The notes under the pieces: model-generated | Databases searched by the model: none | What the model was told of the DNA's origin: nothing | Seen by the model: only the letters and a program-made list of their open reading frames with translations | NCBI RefSeq assembly: GCF_900302475.1 | Contig: NZ_OMOQ01000001.1 | Span: forward strand, 992,001-1,056,000 | DNA from: Defluviimonas aquaemixtae | GTDB lineage: Bacteria > Pseudomonadota > Alphaproteobacteria > Rhodobacterales > Rhodobacteraceae | Reading direction: 5' to 3' | Length of the DNA stretch: 64,000 bases | Position numbers and translations under genes: made by a program | In this document: positions 15,978 to 24,984 of the stretch, in pieces | Layout: the number at the start of each line of letters is the position of its first letter | How positions within the stretch are numbered: the stretch's first letter is position 1

Positions 15978-16796
15978 TCACGCCGGCGCTGCCGCTCCGA
16001 TGCTTTGCGACACGCTAGCGGCTGCGTCCCGGACGAGGTGACCGATGCGTTCAATCTGGTCGGATGACATGCGGTGCGTCGGGCCGGAGACTGAGATGCC
16101 TGCGATCGCGGTTCCCCAGGCGTTTATGATCGGAGCGGCCACGCAGCGCATGCCCGTGGCCTTTTCCTCGTCGTCGAAGGCGTAGCCGCGGTCGCGGGTC
16201 CGGCGCATCTCTTCGATCAGCGCGTCGGAGTTGACGATCGTATTGTCGGTGAACCGTTCGAGCGCGCGGCGCTTGAGGAACGCGGTGATCTGGTCGGCGT
16301 CGTAGCGGCTGAGAAGCGCCTTGCCGATACCCGAGGCATGCATTGGCGAGATCGTTCCGGGCGGGAAGAAGGCGCGGATCGATTCCTGCGTCTCGACCTG
16401 AGCCACGAACAGCACGTCGCCGTTTCTCTCGATGCCGAGATTGGAGGTCTCTCCGGTCGTTTCCATCAGGCCGCGCATCGCGGGCTGGCTGCGTTCCAGG
16501 ACGCTGCTCCGCCTAAGGAAGGCCGAGCCGAGCCGGAAGGCCGTTGCGCCTACATGCCAGGCTTGCGTCTCGGCTTCGGCCTCGACTACGCCGCGTGCCT
16601 CGAGCGTGGAAAGCACGCGGTAGACAGTGGCCGGGGACTGGTCGAGAGCGCGGGCGATTTCGCTCAGCGTCATGCCCTTGGCGGCGGCAAGCGTTTCCAG
16701 CACGTCGAACGCGCGGTCGAGCGATTGGATCGTGGATTGCGAGGCATCTCCCGAAAAGTTTCGGGGGCGTCCCTTGCGCGGCGTATCGCGTGCCAT
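15978..16796 (-). CDS. bhcR: IclR-type regulator of the beta-hydroxyaspartate cycle
   Basis: A 272-residue IclR-family protein with an N-terminal winged helix-turn-helix (about residues 22-80) and the C-terminal effector domain (about 95-265, including GETSNLGIERNGDVLFV and MHASGIGKALLS). It is divergent from bhcA across a 196-base AT-rich gap, exactly as in described bhc clusters, where BhcR responds to glyoxylate and controls bhcABCD. Identification as BhcR rests on family plus position. Confidence 0.9.
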   Translation of the reverse strand: MARDTPRKGRPRNFSGDASQSTIQSLDRAFDVLETLAAAKGMTLSEIARALDQSPATVYRVLSTLEARGVVEAEAETQAWHVGATAFRLGSAFLRRSSVLERSQPAMRGLMETTGETSNLGIERNGDVLFVAQVETQESIRAFFPPGTISPMHASGIGKALLSRYDADQITAFLKRRALERFTDNTIVNSDALIEEMRRTRDRGYAFDDEEKATGMRCVAAPIINAWGTAIAGISVSGPTHRMSSDQIERIGHLVRDAAASVSQSIGAAAPA

Positions 16797-16913
16797 TCTT
16801 CACCTCGGGAGGCAGGTAAGGCCTGTATTACTCACTAAGTATGAAAATGCATATCTGCCAGTGAAAAATTCAATATACTGAGATTAAACATAAAAATGTA
16901 GGCTCTCGCTAAA

Positions 16914-16928
16914 TGAAAAACGTTTTCA
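16914..16928. promoter_or_regulatory. Candidate BhcR (IclR-type) operator
   Basis: TGAAAAACGTTTTCA has perfect 6-base arms around a 3-base centre, the size and shape of known IclR-family operators. It sits in the bhcR-bhcA divergent promoter, 65 bases before the bhcA start. A second, smaller site, TGAAAAATTCA, is at 16862-16872. The whole intergenic region is unusually AT-rich for this genome. Confidence 0.45.
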
Positions 16929-16992
16929 AAAAAATTTACGACTCATCTGGGAAGGCGTATGGTGACCGATATCGCCGCAGGAGGGCACATCT

Positions 16993-18180
16993 ATGAGCTT
17001 CCAGAACCCCGTCTTCATTCCCGGTCCGACAAACATGCCCGAGGTGTTGCGCAAGGCAATCGACATGCCGACGCTGGACCACCGTTCGCCGCTCTTCGCC
17101 GAGATCCTGCATCCGGCGCTCGAAGGGGTCCGAAAAGTCCTGAAGACCGAGACGGCGAAGGTATTCATCTTCCCCGCGTCCGGCACTGGCGGGTGGGAGA
17201 CCGCGCTGACGAACACGCTTTCGCCCGGCGACAAGGTACTGGCGGCGCGAAACGGCATGTTCTCGCAGCGCTGGATCGACATGTGCCGCCGCCACGGTCT
17301 CGAGGTTGAGGTCGTGGAGGCCCGGTGGGGCGAGGGCATCCCTGCCGCCCGCTACGAGGAGATTCTGACGGCCGATAAGGGTCACTCGATCAAGGCCGTG
17401 CTGGCGACGCACAACGAGACGGCGACCGGCGTGCGCTCCGACATCGCAGCGGTGCGCCGCGCAATGGATAGGGCGAAGCACCCTGCGCTTCTCTTCGTCG
17501 ACGGCGTGTCCTCGATCGCTTCGATGGACTTCCGCATGGATGAATGGGGCGTCGACATCGCCGTGACCGGCAGCCAGAAGGGCTTCATGCTGCCCGCTGG
17601 CCTCGCGATCCTCGGCTTCTCGGGGAAGGCGATGAGGGCCGGCGAAATGGCGGCGCTGCCACGCACCTTCTTCGACATCCGCGACATGGAGAAGAGCTAC
17701 GCCGCCAACGGCTATCCCTACACGCCGGCGGTGGGCCTCATGAACGGGCTGAAGCTTTCGACCCAGATGCTCCTCTCCGAGGGTCTCGACAACGTCTTCG
17801 CCCGCCACCACCGAATCGCCGAGGGCGTCCGCCGCGCCGTCGATGCCTGGGGGCTGAAGCTCTGCGCCATCTCGCCGGATCTCTTTTCCGACACGGTCAG
17901 CGCGATCCGCACGCCGGATGGCTTCAATGCGACGGACGTCGTGAGCCACGCAGCGAAGAAGTACGGCGTGGCCTTCGGCACCGGACTTGGCGAAGTCGCA
18001 GGCAAGGTGTTCCGCATTGGTCATCTCGGCAGCCTGACCGACGTATTGACGCTGTCCGGGATCGCGACGGCGGAGATGGTGATGGCCGATCTCGGCCTGC
18101 CGATCCGGCTCGGATCTGGCGTCGCGGCGGCGCAGGACTATTACCGCAACGAGTCCAAATCGAAGAAGGCGGCGGCGTGA
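16993..18180 (+). CDS. bhcA: L-aspartate:glyoxylate aminotransferase
   Basis: A 395-residue class V PLP aminotransferase, related to serine-glyoxylate transaminases. In the beta-hydroxyaspartate cycle it makes glycine from glyoxylate with aspartate as amino donor. FIPGPTNMPEVLRKA at the N-terminus, the FPASGTGGWE loop, the DGVSSIASMDFRMDEW block and the PLP lysine in GSQKGFM (about residue 195) support the family. An AGGAGG site precedes the ATG. It is first in the bhcABCD operon; bhcB begins two bases after its stop. Confidence 0.94.
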   Translation: MSFQNPVFIPGPTNMPEVLRKAIDMPTLDHRSPLFAEILHPALEGVRKVLKTETAKVFIFPASGTGGWETALTNTLSPGDKVLAARNGMFSQRWIDMCRRHGLEVEVVEARWGEGIPAARYEEILTADKGHSIKAVLATHNETATGVRSDIAAVRRAMDRAKHPALLFVDGVSSIASMDFRMDEWGVDIAVTGSQKGFMLPAGLAILGFSGKAMRAGEMAALPRTFFDIRDMEKSYAANGYPYTPAVGLMNGLKLSTQMLLSEGLDNVFARHHRIAEGVRRAVDAWGLKLCAISPDLFSDTVSAIRTPDGFNATDVVSHAAKKYGVAFGTGLGEVAGKVFRIGHLGSLTDVLTLSGIATAEMVMADLGLPIRLGSGVAAAQDYYRNESKSKKAAA

Positions 18181-18181
18181 A

Positions 18182-19150
18182 ATGAAAGACCAGACCATGT
18201 ATATCCCCACGTTCCGGGACGTGCTCGACGCGCACGAGCGCATCCGGCCCTATATCCACCGCACGCCTGTCTTGACCTCGACCTACCTGAACGGGCTGAC
18301 GGGGGCGGAACTCTTCTTCAAATGCGAGAGCTTCCAGAAGGCGGGCGCGTTCAAGGCCCGGGGTGCATCGAACGCGGTCTTCGGCCTGACGGAGGAGCAG
18401 GCCGCGAAAGGTGTGGCGACCCATTCCTCGGGCAATCACGGCCTCTCGCTCTCGTATGCGGCCGGACGGCGAGGAATACCCTGCACGGTCGTCATGCCAC
18501 GCACCGCGCCGCAGGCCAAGAAGGACGCCGTGAAAGGCTATGGCGGCCGCGTCGTGGAATGCGAGCCGTCGACCTCGAGCCGCGAGGCGGTCTTCGCCGA
18601 GGTCGTGGCCGAGACCGGGGCAGAATTCGTCCATCCCTACAACGATCCCCGCGTGATCGCGGGGCAGGGCACCTGTTCGCGTGAGCTGAACGAGCAGGTC
18701 GAGGGGCTCGACGCCGTCATCGCGCCGATCGGCGGCGGCGGGATGATCTCGGGCACCTGTCTGACGCTGTCGAACGTCGCACCGAACATCAAGATTTACG
18801 CCGCCGAGCCGAAACAGGCGGACGACGCGGCACGAAGCTTTAAGGCGGGCCATATCATCGCCGACGACGCGCCCGAGACGGTGGCTGACGGGCTGAAAGT
18901 GCCGTTGAAGGAGTTGACCTGGCATTTCGTCAGGAACCACGTCACTGATATCCTGACCGCCGAGGAGGACGAGATCGTCGATGCCATGAAGACCATCTGG
19001 AAGCGGATGAAGATCGTCATGGAGCCGTCCTCGGCTGTACCGCTCGCCACCATTTTGAGGAATCCGAATGTTTTCAAAGGCAAACGTGTCGGCGTGATCA
19101 TCACCGGCGGCAACGTGGATCTGGACAAACTGCCCTGGATGAAGGGTTGA
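18182..19150 (+). CDS. bhcB: erythro-beta-hydroxyaspartate dehydratase
   Basis: A 322-residue fold-type II PLP enzyme similar to threonine dehydratase and serine racemase. The PLP lysine lies in FQKAGAFKARGASN (about residue 57), and the phosphate-binding loop is IGGGGMISG. In the cycle it dehydrates beta-hydroxyaspartate to iminosuccinate, which BhcD then reduces. The assignment comes from family plus the complete bhc gene order. It is ten bases upstream of bhcC. Confidence 0.93.
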   Translation: MKDQTMYIPTFRDVLDAHERIRPYIHRTPVLTSTYLNGLTGAELFFKCESFQKAGAFKARGASNAVFGLTEEQAAKGVATHSSGNHGLSLSYAAGRRGIPCTVVMPRTAPQAKKDAVKGYGGRVVECEPSTSSREAVFAEVVAETGAEFVHPYNDPRVIAGQGTCSRELNEQVEGLDAVIAPIGGGGMISGTCLTLSNVAPNIKIYAAEPKQADDAARSFKAGHIIADDAPETVADGLKVPLKELTWHFVRNHVTDILTAEEDEIVDAMKTIWKRMKIVMEPSSAVPLATILRNPNVFKGKRVGVIITGGNVDLDKLPWMKG

Positions 19151-19160
19151 GGAGGCTGAA

Positions 19161-20324
19161 ATGAACGCACCAGTGAACATCAATTCGCTCGAAGTCGGTT
19201 TCGACATTCCGGCCAAGCCCGGCATGGACGAGAAGGACATCCAGACGCCGTGCCTCGTGCTCGATCTCGACGCTCTGGAACGCAACATCACGAAGATGGG
19301 CGACTACGCCAAGGCGCATGGGATGCGCCACCGCGTGCATGGCAAGATGCACAAGTCGGTCGACGTGGCCAAGCTGCAGGAAAAGCTTGGCGGCGCGATT
19401 GGCGTGTGTTGTCAAAAGGTTAGCGAGGCCGAAGTCTTCGCGCGGGGCGGCATCAAGGACATTCTTGTCTCGAACCAGGTGCGCGATCCGGTGAAGATCG
19501 ACCGGCTGGCGCAGCTGCCGAAGCTCGGCGCGCGGACCATCGTCTGTGTTGATGACATCGACAACGTGGCCGACCTTTCGAAGGCTGCCCAGAAGCACGG
19601 GACCGAGATCGAGGTTTTCGTCGAGATCGACTGCGGCGCGGGGCGTTGCGGGGTGACGACGACCGAGGACGTGGTGAAGATCGCCAAGGCCGTCGACGCT
19701 GCGCCGGGGCTCAAGTTCAGCGGCATCCAGGCCTATCAGGGCGCGATGCAGCACCTCGACAAGTACGAGGACCGCAAAGCCAAGCTCGACATTGCCATCG
19801 TGATGGTCAAGGACGCGGTAGAGGGTCTGAAAAGGGCGGGGCTGGAGCCGGAACTCGTTTCGGGCGGCGGCACAGGGTCCTACTATTTCGAAAGCAATTC
19901 AGGGGTTTACAACGAACTCCAGTGCGGCTCCTACGCGTTCATGGACGCCGATTACGGCCGTATCCTCGACAAGGACGGCAAGCGCATCGACAAGGGCGAG
20001 TGGGAGAACGCGTTCTTCATCCTCACCCAGGTGATGAGCCACGTGAAGCCAGACAAAGCGATTTGCGACGCGGGTCTGAAGGCACAATCGGTCGACAGCG
20101 GGCTGCCGGTGATCTACGGCCGGGACGACGTGAAATACATCAAGTGTTCGGACGAGCACGGCGTCATCGAGGATCCGAAGGGCGTCCTGAAGGTCGGCGA
20201 GAAGCTGAAGCTGGTGCCCGGACACTGCGACCCGACCGCGAATGTTCACGACTGGTATGTCGGCGTCCGGGGCGGCAAGGTCGAATGCGTCTGGCCGGTC
20301 TCGGCGCGCGGCAGAGCCTACTGA
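19161..20324 (+). CDS. bhcC: beta-hydroxyaspartate aldolase
   Basis: A 387-residue fold-type III PLP enzyme of the D-threonine aldolase family. Residues 28-260 form the alanine racemase-type barrel (TPCLVLDLDALERNI, HGKMHKSVDVAKLQ). The C-terminal domain ends with the metal-binding PGHCDPTANVHDW element. In the cycle it condenses glycine with glyoxylate to beta-hydroxyaspartate. It has a GAGG site before the ATG. The 90 bases to bhcD contain an ordered repeat. Confidence 0.94.
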   Translation: MNAPVNINSLEVGFDIPAKPGMDEKDIQTPCLVLDLDALERNITKMGDYAKAHGMRHRVHGKMHKSVDVAKLQEKLGGAIGVCCQKVSEAEVFARGGIKDILVSNQVRDPVKIDRLAQLPKLGARTIVCVDDIDNVADLSKAAQKHGTEIEVFVEIDCGAGRCGVTTTEDVVKIAKAVDAAPGLKFSGIQAYQGAMQHLDKYEDRKAKLDIAIVMVKDAVEGLKRAGLEPELVSGGGTGSYYFESNSGVYNELQCGSYAFMDADYGRILDKDGKRIDKGEWENAFFILTQVMSHVKPDKAICDAGLKAQSVDSGLPVIYGRDDVKYIKCSDEHGVIEDPKGVLKVGEKLKLVPGHCDPTANVHDWYVGVRGGKVECVWPVSARGRAY

Positions 20325-20330
20325 ACCGCG

Positions 20331-20381
20331 CGTCCCGTTTCCGTCCCGCGTCCGTCCCGCATGCGTATGGCATCCGTCCCG
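20331..20381. repeat. Four helically phased CGTCCCG boxes
   Basis: The heptamer CGTCCCG begins at 20331, 20342, 20353 and 20375, that is at spacings of 11, 11 and 22 bases. All four are in the same orientation, between the bhcC stop and the bhcD start. A 10.5-11 base period places the boxes on one face of the DNA helix. No regulator is known to me for this motif. Confidence 0.6.
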
Positions 20382-20414
20382 ACAGGGCGGGCGCCCCATT
20401 TTGAAAGGTTTAAC

Positions 20415-21374
20415 ATGATCATCGTCCCTGAATCCGAGATCGCGGGGCTCGTCACGACCGAAGACGCCTTCGCCGCCATCGAGGCGTGCTTCGCCGCGAT
20501 GGCGCGTGGCGAGGCCTATAACTTCCCCGTCATTCGCGAGGCGCTCGGCGAGGGGCGGCAATACGGGTTCAAGTCCGGGCTCGACCGCGCGGGCGGGGTG
20601 ATGGGCGTGAAGTCCGGAGGCTACTTTCCCGGCAATGCCGGGCGCGGCATCCCGAACCACCAGTCGACCGTCCTCTTGTTCGACCCCGAGTCGGGCCGTC
20701 CGACGGCGCTGGTGGGCGGCAACCTTCTGACGGCGCTCAGGACGGCTGCCGCTTCGGCCATCTCGATCGACCGGCTCGCGCGGACGGACGCGAAGGTGCT
20801 CGGGATGGTGGGGGCGGGGCATCAGGCGCAGTTCCAGCTTCGCGCTGCCGCGAAGGTGCGCGACTTCGACAAAGTCGTGGCGTGGAATCTTCATCCCGAG
20901 ATGCTGCCGAAGCTCGGGGAGGTGGCCGCCGAGATAGGCCTGCCGTTCGAGGCGGTGCCGCTGGAGCGCATGACGGAGGCCGACGTGATCATCACGATTA
21001 CCTCGTCGCCCAAGGCGTCGCTTCTCGATGCCCATGTCGGGCCGGGCACGCATCTGGCCTGCATGGGGACCGACACGAAGGGCAAGCAGGAGGTGGACCC
21101 CGCGATCCTCGCCCGCGCGCGGGTGTTCACTGACGAGGTCGCGCAGTCGGTCACGCTCGGCGAGGCGCAGCACGCCATCGCGAACGGGCTGATCAAGGCC
21201 GAGGACATCACGCCCATCGGCGCGGTGATCGAGGGCTTGGCCGAGGGGCGCCGATCGGCGGACGAGATCACGCTTTTCGACGGCACGGGCGTCGGGCTTC
21301 AGGACCTTGCTGTCGCGAGCGCCGCCGTCCGGCTGGCCGGGCAGAAGGGCGTGGCGGCGGAGGTCGAAGTCTGA
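20415..21374 (+). CDS. bhcD: Iminosuccinate reductase
   Basis: A 319-residue protein of the ornithine cyclodeaminase/mu-crystallin family. The NAD(P)-binding GMVGAGHQAQFQLRA motif is near residue 130, preceded by the TALRTAAASAIS helix. In the cycle it reduces iminosuccinate to aspartate, regenerating the amino donor for BhcA. ATG 20415 follows GAAAGG; the upstream extension overlaps the phased repeat and lacks similarity. It ends the operon before a strong terminator. Confidence 0.94.
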   Translation: MIIVPESEIAGLVTTEDAFAAIEACFAAMARGEAYNFPVIREALGEGRQYGFKSGLDRAGGVMGVKSGGYFPGNAGRGIPNHQSTVLLFDPESGRPTALVGGNLLTALRTAAASAISIDRLARTDAKVLGMVGAGHQAQFQLRAAAKVRDFDKVVAWNLHPEMLPKLGEVAAEIGLPFEAVPLERMTEADVIITITSSPKASLLDAHVGPGTHLACMGTDTKGKQEVDPAILARARVFTDEVAQSVTLGEAQHAIANGLIKAEDITPIGAVIEGLAEGRRSADEITLFDGTGVGLQDLAVASAAVRLAGQKGVAAEVEV

Positions 21375-21429
21375 GCCCAAATCCCGCGGAACGCCGTCTT
21401 CCGCGGCCGACTGCCAATTGGAAACTGAG

Positions 21430-21458
21430 AACGCCCGGCCTGGAAGGGCCGGGCGTTT
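21430..21458 (+). terminator. Rho-independent terminator after bhcABCD
   Basis: A strong GC hairpin with arms AACGCCCGGCC and GGCCGGGCGTT around a short loop, followed by TTT. It lies 56 bases after the bhcD stop and just before the end of the convergent permease gene. Confidence 0.8.
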
Positions 21459-21489
21459 CCGTGGCGGCCTGTGGGCCTCGACCGCTGGC

Positions 21490-22914
21490 TCAGACGTGAT
21501 CGTCCTTCGGCAGCGAGCCGCGGGCGTGGCCGGCCATGCCGCCCGACACTTCGTCGGTCGCCTCGTCGGCGATTTCGTCGGGAAGGACCAGGTTGAGGAC
21601 GATGGCGATGACCGCCGCGGGCAGGAGGCCGCTGGTCATCAGTACCCTCAGCGTGTCGGGCAGGTGCTGGACGCCGTCGGGCTCGAGCTGGAGGCCGAGG
21701 CCGATCGAAAGCGCGATGGCGAAGATCACCATGTTGCGCCGGTTCCAGTTCACGTCACTGAGCATCGAGACGCCGGCGGCCACGACCATGCCGAACATCA
21801 CGATGACCCCGCCGCCCAAGACCTCGATCGGCACCGTCGAAATCGCGGCGCCGACCTTCGGCACCATCCCCGCGACGATCAGGAAGACCGCGCCGCAGGT
21901 CACGACATGGCGGCTCATGACGCCGGTGATGGCGATCAAGCCGACATTCTGGCTGAACGAAGTGTTCGGCAGACCGCCGAAGAGGCCCGCTATGGCCGAG
22001 CCGAAGCCGTCGGCATAGGTCGCGCCTGCGAGTTCCTCGCCGGTGGCTTCGCGGCTGGCCCCGCCCTTGGTGATCCCGCTCACGTCGCCCACCGTCTCGA
22101 TCGCCGAGACGACACCCATGAAGCAGAAGCCGACGATGGCGGCGAGCTGGAAGTCGAGCCCGAAATGCAGCGGGTCGGGCAGGGCGAAGACCGCCGCATT
22201 GGCCACGTTGCCGAAGCTCACCATCCCCATGAGGAGTGCTACGACATAGCCCGCGATCAGACCGAGCAGCACCGCCGAGATCGACATCATGCCGCGCGTG
22301 AAGAACTTCAGCCCGAGTGTGACGACGATCACGACGGAGGCCACGAACCAGTTCTGCAGGCTGCCGTATTCCGGCGTGCCGATGGCGGGCACGCCGCCCG
22401 CCGCGTACTGGATGCCGACGCGCACCAGCGCCAGTCCGATCATCGTGACGATGAGGCCGGTGACCAGGGGCGGCAGCGCGAACCGGATCTTGTTGATGAT
22501 GAGGCCGAGCGAGCCCTGAAAGAGGCCGCCGATCAGCACCCCGCCCATGAGGCCCGCCATCGCGTCGACGCCCTTGCCCGCGACGAGCGGGATCATGATC
22601 GGCAGGAAGGCAAAGCTCGTGCCCTGCACGATCGGCAGGCGCGCGCCCATCGGGCCGACGCCGATGGTCTGGAACAAGGTCGCGATGCCGGCGAAGACCA
22701 TCGACATCTGGATCATGTAGATCATTTCGGGGAAATCGGGCGAGTTCGAGCCGAAGCCGAACCCGGCCGCCCCCGCGACGATGATCGCAGGCGTGACGTT
22801 CGAGACGAACATGGCCAGCACGTGCTGGATGCCGAGCGGGACCGCCTTGGTGAGCGGGGGTGTGAAGTTCGGATCGCGGAGCTGTTCCGCGGTTCCGATC
22901 GAGATGTCAGCCAT
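21490..22914 (-). CDS. NCS2 family xanthine/urate permease
   Basis: A 474-residue nucleobase:cation symporter-2 protein with 12-14 hydrophobic helices. Family motifs include IQHVLAMF near the N-terminus, AIETVGDVSGITKGG in helix 8, GGLPNTSFSQNVGLI in helix 10 and TCGAVFLIVAG in helix 12. The polar motifs fit xanthine or urate transport better than uracil. It is the last gene of puuE-allA-permease, 52 bases after allA, with a GGAGGAG ribosome binding site. It would feed the urate pathway. Confidence 0.9.
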   Translation of the reverse strand: MADISIGTAEQLRDPNFTPPLTKAVPLGIQHVLAMFVSNVTPAIIVAGAAGFGFGSNSPDFPEMIYMIQMSMVFAGIATLFQTIGVGPMGARLPIVQGTSFAFLPIMIPLVAGKGVDAMAGLMGGVLIGGLFQGSLGLIINKIRFALPPLVTGLIVTMIGLALVRVGIQYAAGGVPAIGTPEYGSLQNWFVASVVIVVTLGLKFFTRGMMSISAVLLGLIAGYVVALLMGMVSFGNVANAAVFALPDPLHFGLDFQLAAIVGFCFMGVVSAIETVGDVSGITKGGASREATGEELAGATYADGFGSAIAGLFGGLPNTSFSQNVGLIAITGVMSRHVVTCGAVFLIVAGMVPKVGAAISTVPIEVLGGGVIVMFGMVVAAGVSMLSDVNWNRRNMVIFAIALSIGLGLQLEPDGVQHLPDTLRVLMTSGLLPAAVIAIVLNLVLPDEIADEATDEVSGGMAGHARGSLPKDDHV

Positions 22915-22966
22915 CGAGGTCTCCTCCCTGTCGATGTTCCGTGCGGACCGCTTCTTGGCGTCGGTT

Positions 22967-23464
22967 TCAGATCTTTGCCGTCTCCACGATGTAGGGCGCG
23001 TCGAACCAGTGTTCCTCGAGGTTCGGACCCGCGCCGATGCGGTCGATGACGATGTATTTTCCCGGCCGCTCGATGGGCGCCAGCACGCCGTGCCAGACGC
23101 CGCGCAGAAGATTGACCGACTGGCCGGGGCGGGTGACAAAAGCTTTCGGGTTTACTGGCCGGCCCTCCGCGTCATCGGCGACGACGACGAGGAACGGCAC
23201 GCCGTCGAGCGGCACGAAGGCCTGGCTGCCCTCGGGGTGACGTTCGACCATGTCGATCGCGTAGGGGAACGTCCGCGCCTGAGCGTCGAAGAGACTGATC
23301 CCGGCGCGGCCATCGGCGAAGTCGAGCCGGGCGCGGTCGTGATGGCGCCCGCAGAGCCCCTGGTTGATGAGCTTGTCGGGCGCGCCCGCAACTTCGATCA
23401 CGTCGCCGAAGGGCGCGAAGGCCTCCGCCGTGAGCGGGGCGGGAACGAGCCTGCGCTCCGTCAC
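22967..23464 (-). CDS. allA: Ureidoglycolate lyase
   Basis: A 165-residue AllA-family enzyme that releases glyoxylate and urea from ureidoglycolate. Visible family features are FAPFGDVIE near the N-terminus, MVERHPEGSQAFVPL in the middle and GVWHGVLAPI near residue 130. Its ATG overlaps the stop of the puuE-uraD fusion by four bases, so the two are translationally coupled. The glyoxylate made here is the substrate of the neighbouring bhc cycle. Confidence 0.94.
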   Translation of the reverse strand: MTERRLVPAPLTAEAFAPFGDVIEVAGAPDKLINQGLCGRHHDRARLDFADGRAGISLFDAQARTFPYAIDMVERHPEGSQAFVPLDGVPFLVVVADDAEGRPVNPKAFVTRPGQSVNLLRGVWHGVLAPIERPGKYIVIDRIGAGPNLEEHWFDAPYIVETAKI

Positions 23465-24882
23465 GGCAGGACGTCCTTCAGCCGGAATTCGGCGATGCGC
23501 TCGACCTGGGCACAGGCTTCGGCGAATTCGGTCGCGCGGTCGTTGCCGATTCGCCGCTCGAAGGCGGCGAGGATCGAGGCCTTGTCGTGGTCGCGGACGG
23601 CGATGATGAAGGGAAAGCCGTGCTTGTCCACGTAGGCGGTGTTCAACTCGGTGAACCGCGCGCGTTCCGCGTCGGTCAGCGCGTCGAGCCCGGCGCTTGC
23701 CTGTTCGCTGGTGGACTCCGCCGTCAGGCGCTTGGCCTCGGCGAGTTTTCCGGCGAGGTCGGGGTGGGCGGTCAGGACGCCGAGGCGTTCGTCGTCCGAG
23801 GCGGTGCGGAAGGCGCGACAGAGCGCGTTGTGGAGACCCGCGGCGCAGTCATGGGCGGGGCCGAGTTCGAGGTCGCGGGCGCGCTCGGCGATCCACGGGG
23901 AATGCTCGAAGATGCCACCATAAGCTTTTACGAATTCATTCTTTTCCATGTCGCTAGGCCGGTTCCGCCGTTTCGGCGGATGGGTCTTGGCCCAGTGTTC
24001 GGCGATGTCGACGCGGCGCGGGCACCAGACGCCGTCGAAGCCCCGGATATGGTCGACGAAGCGCTTGAGGCCGGCGATCTTGCCGGGCCGGCCGATGAGG
24101 CGGCAGTGCAGACCCACGGACATCATCGCGGGACGACCGGATTCTCCTTCGGAATAAAGGGTATCGAAGGCGTCCTTGAGGTACTGGAAGAAGTGCTCGC
24201 CCGTGATCCAGCCGGGCGAGGTGGCGAAGCGCATGTCGTTGGCCTCAAGCGTGTAGGGGATGATGAGCTGGTCGCGCTCCCCGACCTCGAGCCAGTAGGG
24301 CAGGTCGTCGTCATAGGTATCCGAGATGTAGTCGAACGCGCCCGTCTCGGCGACGAGCCGAACGGTGTTGACGCTGCATCGGCCGGTGTACCAGCCGCGC
24401 GGTGACTCGCCCGTGACTTCGGTATGCAGCCGGATCGCCGCGGCGATGGCGGCGCGCTCCTCCGCCTCGGGCATGTCCCTGTGCTCGACCCATTTCAGGC
24501 CGTGGCTGGCGATTTCCCAGCCCGCCGCCTTCATCGCCGCGACCTGTTCGGGGCTGCGCGCGAGGGCGGTCGCCACGCCGTAGATGGTGACTGGGATGCC
24601 GGTTCCGGTGAAGAGCCGGTGGAGCCGCCAGAACCCGGCACGTGCGCCGTATTCGTAGACGGATTCCATGTTCCAGTGACGCTGGCCGGGCCATTGCGCG
24701 GCGCCGGGAATGTCGGAGAGGAACGCTTCCGAGGCGGCGTCGCCGTGGAGGATCGAGTTCTCTCCGCCTTCCTCGTAATTCAGCACGAATTGAACCGCGA
24801 TACGCGCGCCGCCCGGCCATTTCGGGTCGGGCGGGTTGGCGCCGTAGCCGCGCATGTCACGGGGATAACGGTTCACGCTCAC
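23461..24882 (-). CDS. puuE-uraD: Fused allantoinase PuuE - OHCU decarboxylase UraD
   Basis: A 473-residue two-domain enzyme. Residues 1-310 are a PuuE-type, polysaccharide deacetylase-fold allantoinase (RDMRGYGANPPDPKWPGG, ALNYEEGGE-like segment, ASHGLKWVEH). Residues 312-473 are 2-oxo-4-hydroxy-4-carboxy-5-ureidoimidazoline decarboxylase (FVKAYGGIFEHSPWIAERA, HPDLAGKLA, GFPFIIAVR). One protein therefore makes allantoin and opens its ring to allantoate. The join is a short linker around SDMEKNEF. A separate HIU hydrolase (UraH) and an allantoate amidohydrolase are not in the window. Confidence 0.94.
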   Translation of the reverse strand: MSVNRYPRDMRGYGANPPDPKWPGGARIAVQFVLNYEEGGENSILHGDAASEAFLSDIPGAAQWPGQRHWNMESVYEYGARAGFWRLHRLFTGTGIPVTIYGVATALARSPEQVAAMKAAGWEIASHGLKWVEHRDMPEAEERAAIAAAIRLHTEVTGESPRGWYTGRCSVNTVRLVAETGAFDYISDTYDDDLPYWLEVGERDQLIIPYTLEANDMRFATSPGWITGEHFFQYLKDAFDTLYSEGESGRPAMMSVGLHCRLIGRPGKIAGLKRFVDHIRGFDGVWCPRRVDIAEHWAKTHPPKRRNRPSDMEKNEFVKAYGGIFEHSPWIAERARDLELGPAHDCAAGLHNALCRAFRTASDDERLGVLTAHPDLAGKLAEAKRLTAESTSEQASAGLDALTDAERARFTELNTAYVDKHGFPFIIAVRDHDKASILAAFERRIGNDRATEFAEACAQVERIAEFRLKDVLP

Positions 24883-24984
24883 ACTCCTGATTTGTTTTCT
24901 TTGTAAACGACGTGAATGGATTTGACTTTCGCATTTTTTCTGAAGGAGCTGCTTGCAAGTCCACTGCCGTGCGTTCGCGCGGTA

